Assembly: GCA_963842155.1 (NCBI GenBank) | Contig: CAWJFP010000034.1 | Span: 115,700 to 179,699, forward strand | Origin: CAWJFP01 sp963842155 | Lineage (GTDB): Bacteria > Pseudomonadota > Alphaproteobacteria > JACZXZ01 | Reading direction: 5' to 3' | DNA length: 64,000 bases | Part shown: positions 63,491 to 64,000 of the stretch, piece after piece | How positions within the stretch are numbered: the first letter of the stretch is position 1 | How the letters are laid out: each line of letters starts with the position of its first letter | Made by a program: the position numbers and the translations under genes | Notes under the pieces: generated by a model | Seen by the model: the letters and a program-made list of their open reading frames with translations, nothing else | The model's database searches: none | Told to the model about the DNA's origin: nothing

Positions 63491-63512
63491 AAGCTTATTC
63501 TATGATAAGCTT
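63491..63512 (+). promoter_or_regulatory. Perfect inverted repeat upstream of the DUF1097 gene
   Basis: AAGCTTAT-TCTATG-ATAAGCTT is an 8-6-8 perfect dyad in an AT-rich patch, about 80 bases before the first possible start. A smaller palindrome TCGCA-A-TGCGA lies at 63425-63435. Both are candidates for repressor binding; the regulator is unknown. Confidence 0.4.
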
Positions 63513-63594
63513 GATTTACACCCGGGACTTACGCTTTCGCGCAGACTCAACCGGGAATAACCAGTTAGGGGGATGGAAACGATAACTCAGCTCG

Positions 63595-64000
63595 TTGCCT
63601 CTGAGTTTGGCGATCGCCGTACTCGGCGCGGTCGCGACTTGGATTTGCCTGTCCGTCGGGTTGCTGATCTGGGCCGCCTTTATCGCTTGGGCCTGCTTTT
63701 TCCACTCCGGGGGCGATACCAACGCCCTCAAGAAGACGATCGTCTGCACCATCTGGGGCGTGATCTGCGCCTGGGTGGCGGCGATGGTCATCGTCTCGGT
63801 GCCGATGCCTGGGCTCGGCTTGCTCTGGCCGGCGATCGTCGTGGGCGTCACTGTGTTCATCTTGTGCATCCTTGCCCATGTCGAGCTGCTGAATGTCATC
63901 CCGGCAAGCGTCTACGGCTATGCGGCGACATTCGCCTACCTGCTGCAGACACCGGAGGCCTTGAGCGCCGCGCGACTGACCGCCCCCAATCTGGGGAACG
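63595..64000 (+). CDS. DUF1097-family membrane protein, 5' end uncertain, runs off the window
   Basis: The frame encodes at least 135 residues of a multi-helix protein: LPLSLAIAVLGAVATWICL, SVGLLIWAAFIAWACFFHSG, TIVCTIWGVICAWVAAMVIV and VIPASVYGYAATFAYLLQ match DUF1097 (E. coli YcdZ type), a small inner-membrane family of unknown function. The in-frame start is a poor TTG at 63595, just after a TAA. An ATG at 63573 would read METITQL and join the family sequence perfectly if one G at 63594 were absent, so the start may hide another single-base frameshift. The 3' end lies beyond the window. Confidence 0.75.
   Translation, partial: MPLSLAIAVLGAVATWICLSVGLLIWAAFIAWACFFHSGGDTNALKKTIVCTIWGVICAWVAAMVIVSVPMPGLGLLWPAIVVGVTVFILCILAHVELLNVIPASVYGYAATFAYLLQTPEALSAARLTAPNLGN

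Noticed and set aside
63516..63899. Minus-strand frame at the right edge
   Set aside because: The opposite strand encodes a clear DUF1097 membrane protein; the minus frame has only shadow composition.

Overview
The window is GC-rich chromosomal DNA from an alphaproteobacterium, most likely in or near the Hyphomicrobiales (Rhizobiales). This rests on gene content: a phasin upstream of clpS-clpA, a metF-metH operon led by an ArsR/methyltransferase gene, a GH17-GT2 glucan synthase related to Bradyrhizobium NdvC/NdvB, a MoxY/MoxX-like two-component pair, and a typical short dispersed palindromic repeat. Nearly every base is coding. There are no tRNA or rRNA genes, no CRISPR array, no insertion sequence and no prophage.

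Layout. 1-5202: the end of a HyfB-like gene and hyfC-E-F-G-I-like genes for a membrane complex built like hydrogenase-4/complex I, whose large subunit has lost the NiFe-binding cysteines. 5250-8130: Nudix hydrolase, exported MsrA, alpha/beta hydrolase, short anti-sigma-like protein. 8448-14166: stand-alone Tal-Pgi-type glucose-6-phosphate isomerase, a candidate small RNA, an MHS-type transporter, EttA. 14176-15684: mlaA-mlaC for outer-membrane lipid asymmetry. 16041-21452: ArsR/methyltransferase (frameshifted), metF, metH. 21528-24335: GH17-GT2 glucan synthase. 24661-30348: peptide ABC transporter (five genes, two with frameshifts). 30419-34596: glycosyltransferase, SDR, thioesterase, TPR/2OG-oxygenase protein. 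34801-40809: ferritin-like protein (frameshifted), LhgO-like dehydrogenase, molybdopterin oxidoreductase, VWA-like protein, DnaJ-domain protein. 40908-45204: galU, ugd, phosphomannomutase/phosphoglucomutase (sugar-nucleotide supply), gamma-glutamylcyclotransferase-like protein. 45253-50600: D,D-carboxypeptidase with SPOR domain, phasin with an elaborate promoter, clpS, clpA. 50799-54099: CoA transferase, small Gly/Tyr-rich exported protein, AGPS-like FAD oxidase (frameshifted). 54289-60461: MoxY-like kinase, small exported protein, NarL-type regulator, TonB-dependent receptor, TonB. 60448-64000: M20 peptidase, lipoprotein, EamA transporter and a partial DUF1097 gene.

Two themes stand out. First, five genes (possibly six) carry a single-base insertion or deletion inside otherwise well-conserved sequence. 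In each of the five, correcting one base restores a family-length protein, so these are either uncorrected assembly errors or very recent gene decay. Second, several control regions show clear dyads: two perfect TTGC-N3-GCAA palindromes directly upstream of a consensus sigma-70 promoter for the phasin, with a CTGC-N3-GCAG near the start site; dyads before the ferritin-like gene, the TonB receptor and the DUF1097 gene; and a possible small RNA with a C-rich loop. The best candidates for undescribed biology are the cysteine-less hydrogenase-like complex and the kinase / exported protein / regulator / TonB-receptor / TonB cluster.
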